A model generated the notes under the pieces. It saw nothing but the letters and a program-made list of their open reading frames with translations, did not search any database and had not been told where the DNA came from. Below are positions 5,898-6,645 of a stretch of DNA of 6,645 nt, in pieces. The stretch is taken from the NCBI GenBank assembly GCA_008080615.1, contig VIKJ01000029.1, positions 1 to 6,645 on the forward strand, written 5' to 3'. Every line of letters starts with the position of its first letter. Within the stretch, counting starts at the first letter, position 1. The DNA comes from Chitinophagaceae bacterium (lineage in GTDB: Bacteria; Bacteroidota; Bacteroidia; Chitinophagales; Chitinophagaceae). Both the position numbers and the translations under genes were made by a program.

Positions 5898-6645
5898 ATG
5901 GTAGACATTAAACCAGATGAAATATCAGCGATACTGAGACAACAGCTCAGTGATTTCAACGCTTCCGCAGACCTAGAAGAAGTAGGTACCGTATTGCAAG
6001 TGGGTGATGGTATTGCCCGTGTGTATGGACTGAACGGTGTAAGAAGTGGTGAGCTGGTATCTTTCGAGAACGGTGTTAAAGCAATTGCCCTTAACCTAGA
6101 AGAAGACAATGTGGGTGTGGTATTGATGGGTGATAGTGGTTCTATTAAAGAAGGTGCTAAAGTAAAAAGAACCGGACAAATTGCTTCTATTAAAGTAGGA
6201 GAAGGTGTTGTTGGGCGTGTTATCAATACATTGGGTGAACCCATTGATGGTAAAGGTCCTATCACTGGCGAATTGTATGAAATGCCATTGGAGCGTAAAG
6301 CACCAGGAGTAATTTATCGTGAACCAGTAAAAGAACCATTGCAAACAGGTATCAAAGCAATTGATGCAATGATTCCAGTGGGTCGTGGTCAACGTGAGTT
6401 GGTAATTGGGGATCGTCAAACTGGTAAAACAGCTATTTGCGTAGATACCATTATCAATCAGAAAGAATTTTTTGAAGCAGGCAAACCTGTATACTGTATA
6501 TATGTTGCGATTGGTCAAAAAGCATCTACTGTTGCGGGCGTGATGAAAACATTGGCCGATAACGGTGCAATGGCTTACACAACAATTGTGTGTGCTTCTG
6601 CATCTGATCCTGCTCCTTTACAATTCTACGCTCCATTTGCTGGTG
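5898..6645 (+). CDS. atpA: ATP synthase F1 subunit alpha, N-terminal part
   Basis: Alpha forms the catalytic head with beta and carries the non-catalytic nucleotide sites. The first 249 codons are present (the full protein is about 525 residues) and the gene runs off the right edge. An N-terminal helix (5-20) that contacts delta is followed by the beta-barrel domain (about 25-95, with [11 protein letters not shown] at 35-45). The nucleotide-binding domain then begins, with [17 protein letters not shown] at 162-178. The Walker A lysine is K177, with Q174 as usual for alpha. The downstream segment [12 protein letters not shown] is also typical. ATG 5898 is chosen because the family N-terminus (VDIKPDEIS..) begins directly after it. 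It has an A-rich leader (AACAATACAAA) and no Shine-Dalgarno motif. Confidence 0.97.
   Translation, partial: MVDIKPDEISAILRQQLSDFNASADLEEVGTVLQVGDGIARVYGLNGVRSGELVSFENGVKAIALNLEEDNVGVVLMGDSGSIKEGAKVKRTGQIASIKVGEGVVGRVINTLGEPIDGKGPITGELYEMPLERKAPGVIYREPVKEPLQTGIKAIDAMIPVGRGQRELVIGDRQTGKTAICVDTIINQKEFFEAGKPVYCIYVAIGQKASTVAGVMKTLADNGAMAYTTIVCASASDPAPLQFYAPFAG

Noticed and set aside
5852..6518. Minus-strand open frames opposite atpA
   Set aside because: They are low-complexity, Ser/Thr/Pro- or aromatic-rich translations produced by the codon bias of atpA on the other strand.

Overview
The window comes from an AT-rich member of the Bacteroidota, most likely of the Chitinophagaceae type. Three things point there. 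First, -7 boxes of the form TAnnTTTG lie just upstream of several starts, and no clear Shine-Dalgarno motifs are visible. Second, AtpB carries a signal peptide and a periplasmic N-terminal domain of about 100 residues, as is usual in this phylum. Third, the F-type ATP synthase genes run in the order atpB-E-F-H-A. The family placement is an impression from protein style, not the result of a search.

Layout. Positions 1-268 (minus strand) hold the N-terminal 89 codons of a RelA/SpoT-family (p)ppGpp enzyme, which runs off the left edge. Positions 269-517 are a divergent intergenic region. Inside it is a 20-codon open frame (335-397) that copies the promoter and first 20 codons of the ABC transporter gene located 1.2 kb downstream. 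Positions 518-1489 encode a prokaryotic pentameric ligand-gated ion channel homologue (Cys-loop superfamily without the cysteines), starting at TTG. Positions 1513-3330 encode a complete ABC exporter half-transporter with its own -7 box. A second good -7 box at 3349-3356 opens the ATP synthase operon: atpB (3371-4471), atpE (4500-4745), atpF (4835-5301, frameshifted), atpH (5304-5867) and atpA (5898 to the right edge, partial).

How the genes work together. AtpB (a), AtpE (c ring) and AtpF (b stalk) form the membrane Fo motor. AtpH (delta) ties the b stalk to the F1 head, to which AtpA (alpha) belongs. The gamma, beta and epsilon genes and atpI are not in view. The channel and the ABC exporter are both membrane proteins but have no evident functional link to each other or to the synthase, and the exporter and the synthase appear to be transcribed from separate promoters.

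The points most worth a second look are: (1) the duplicated promoter and N-terminus of the ABC gene placed in front of the channel gene; (2) the disrupted atpF, in which the membrane anchor and the soluble stalk lie in different frames and about nine residues normally expected at the junction are missing; (3) the channel, whose predicted pore lining differs from that of GLIC; and (4) a perfect 12-bp hairpin between atpE and atpF.
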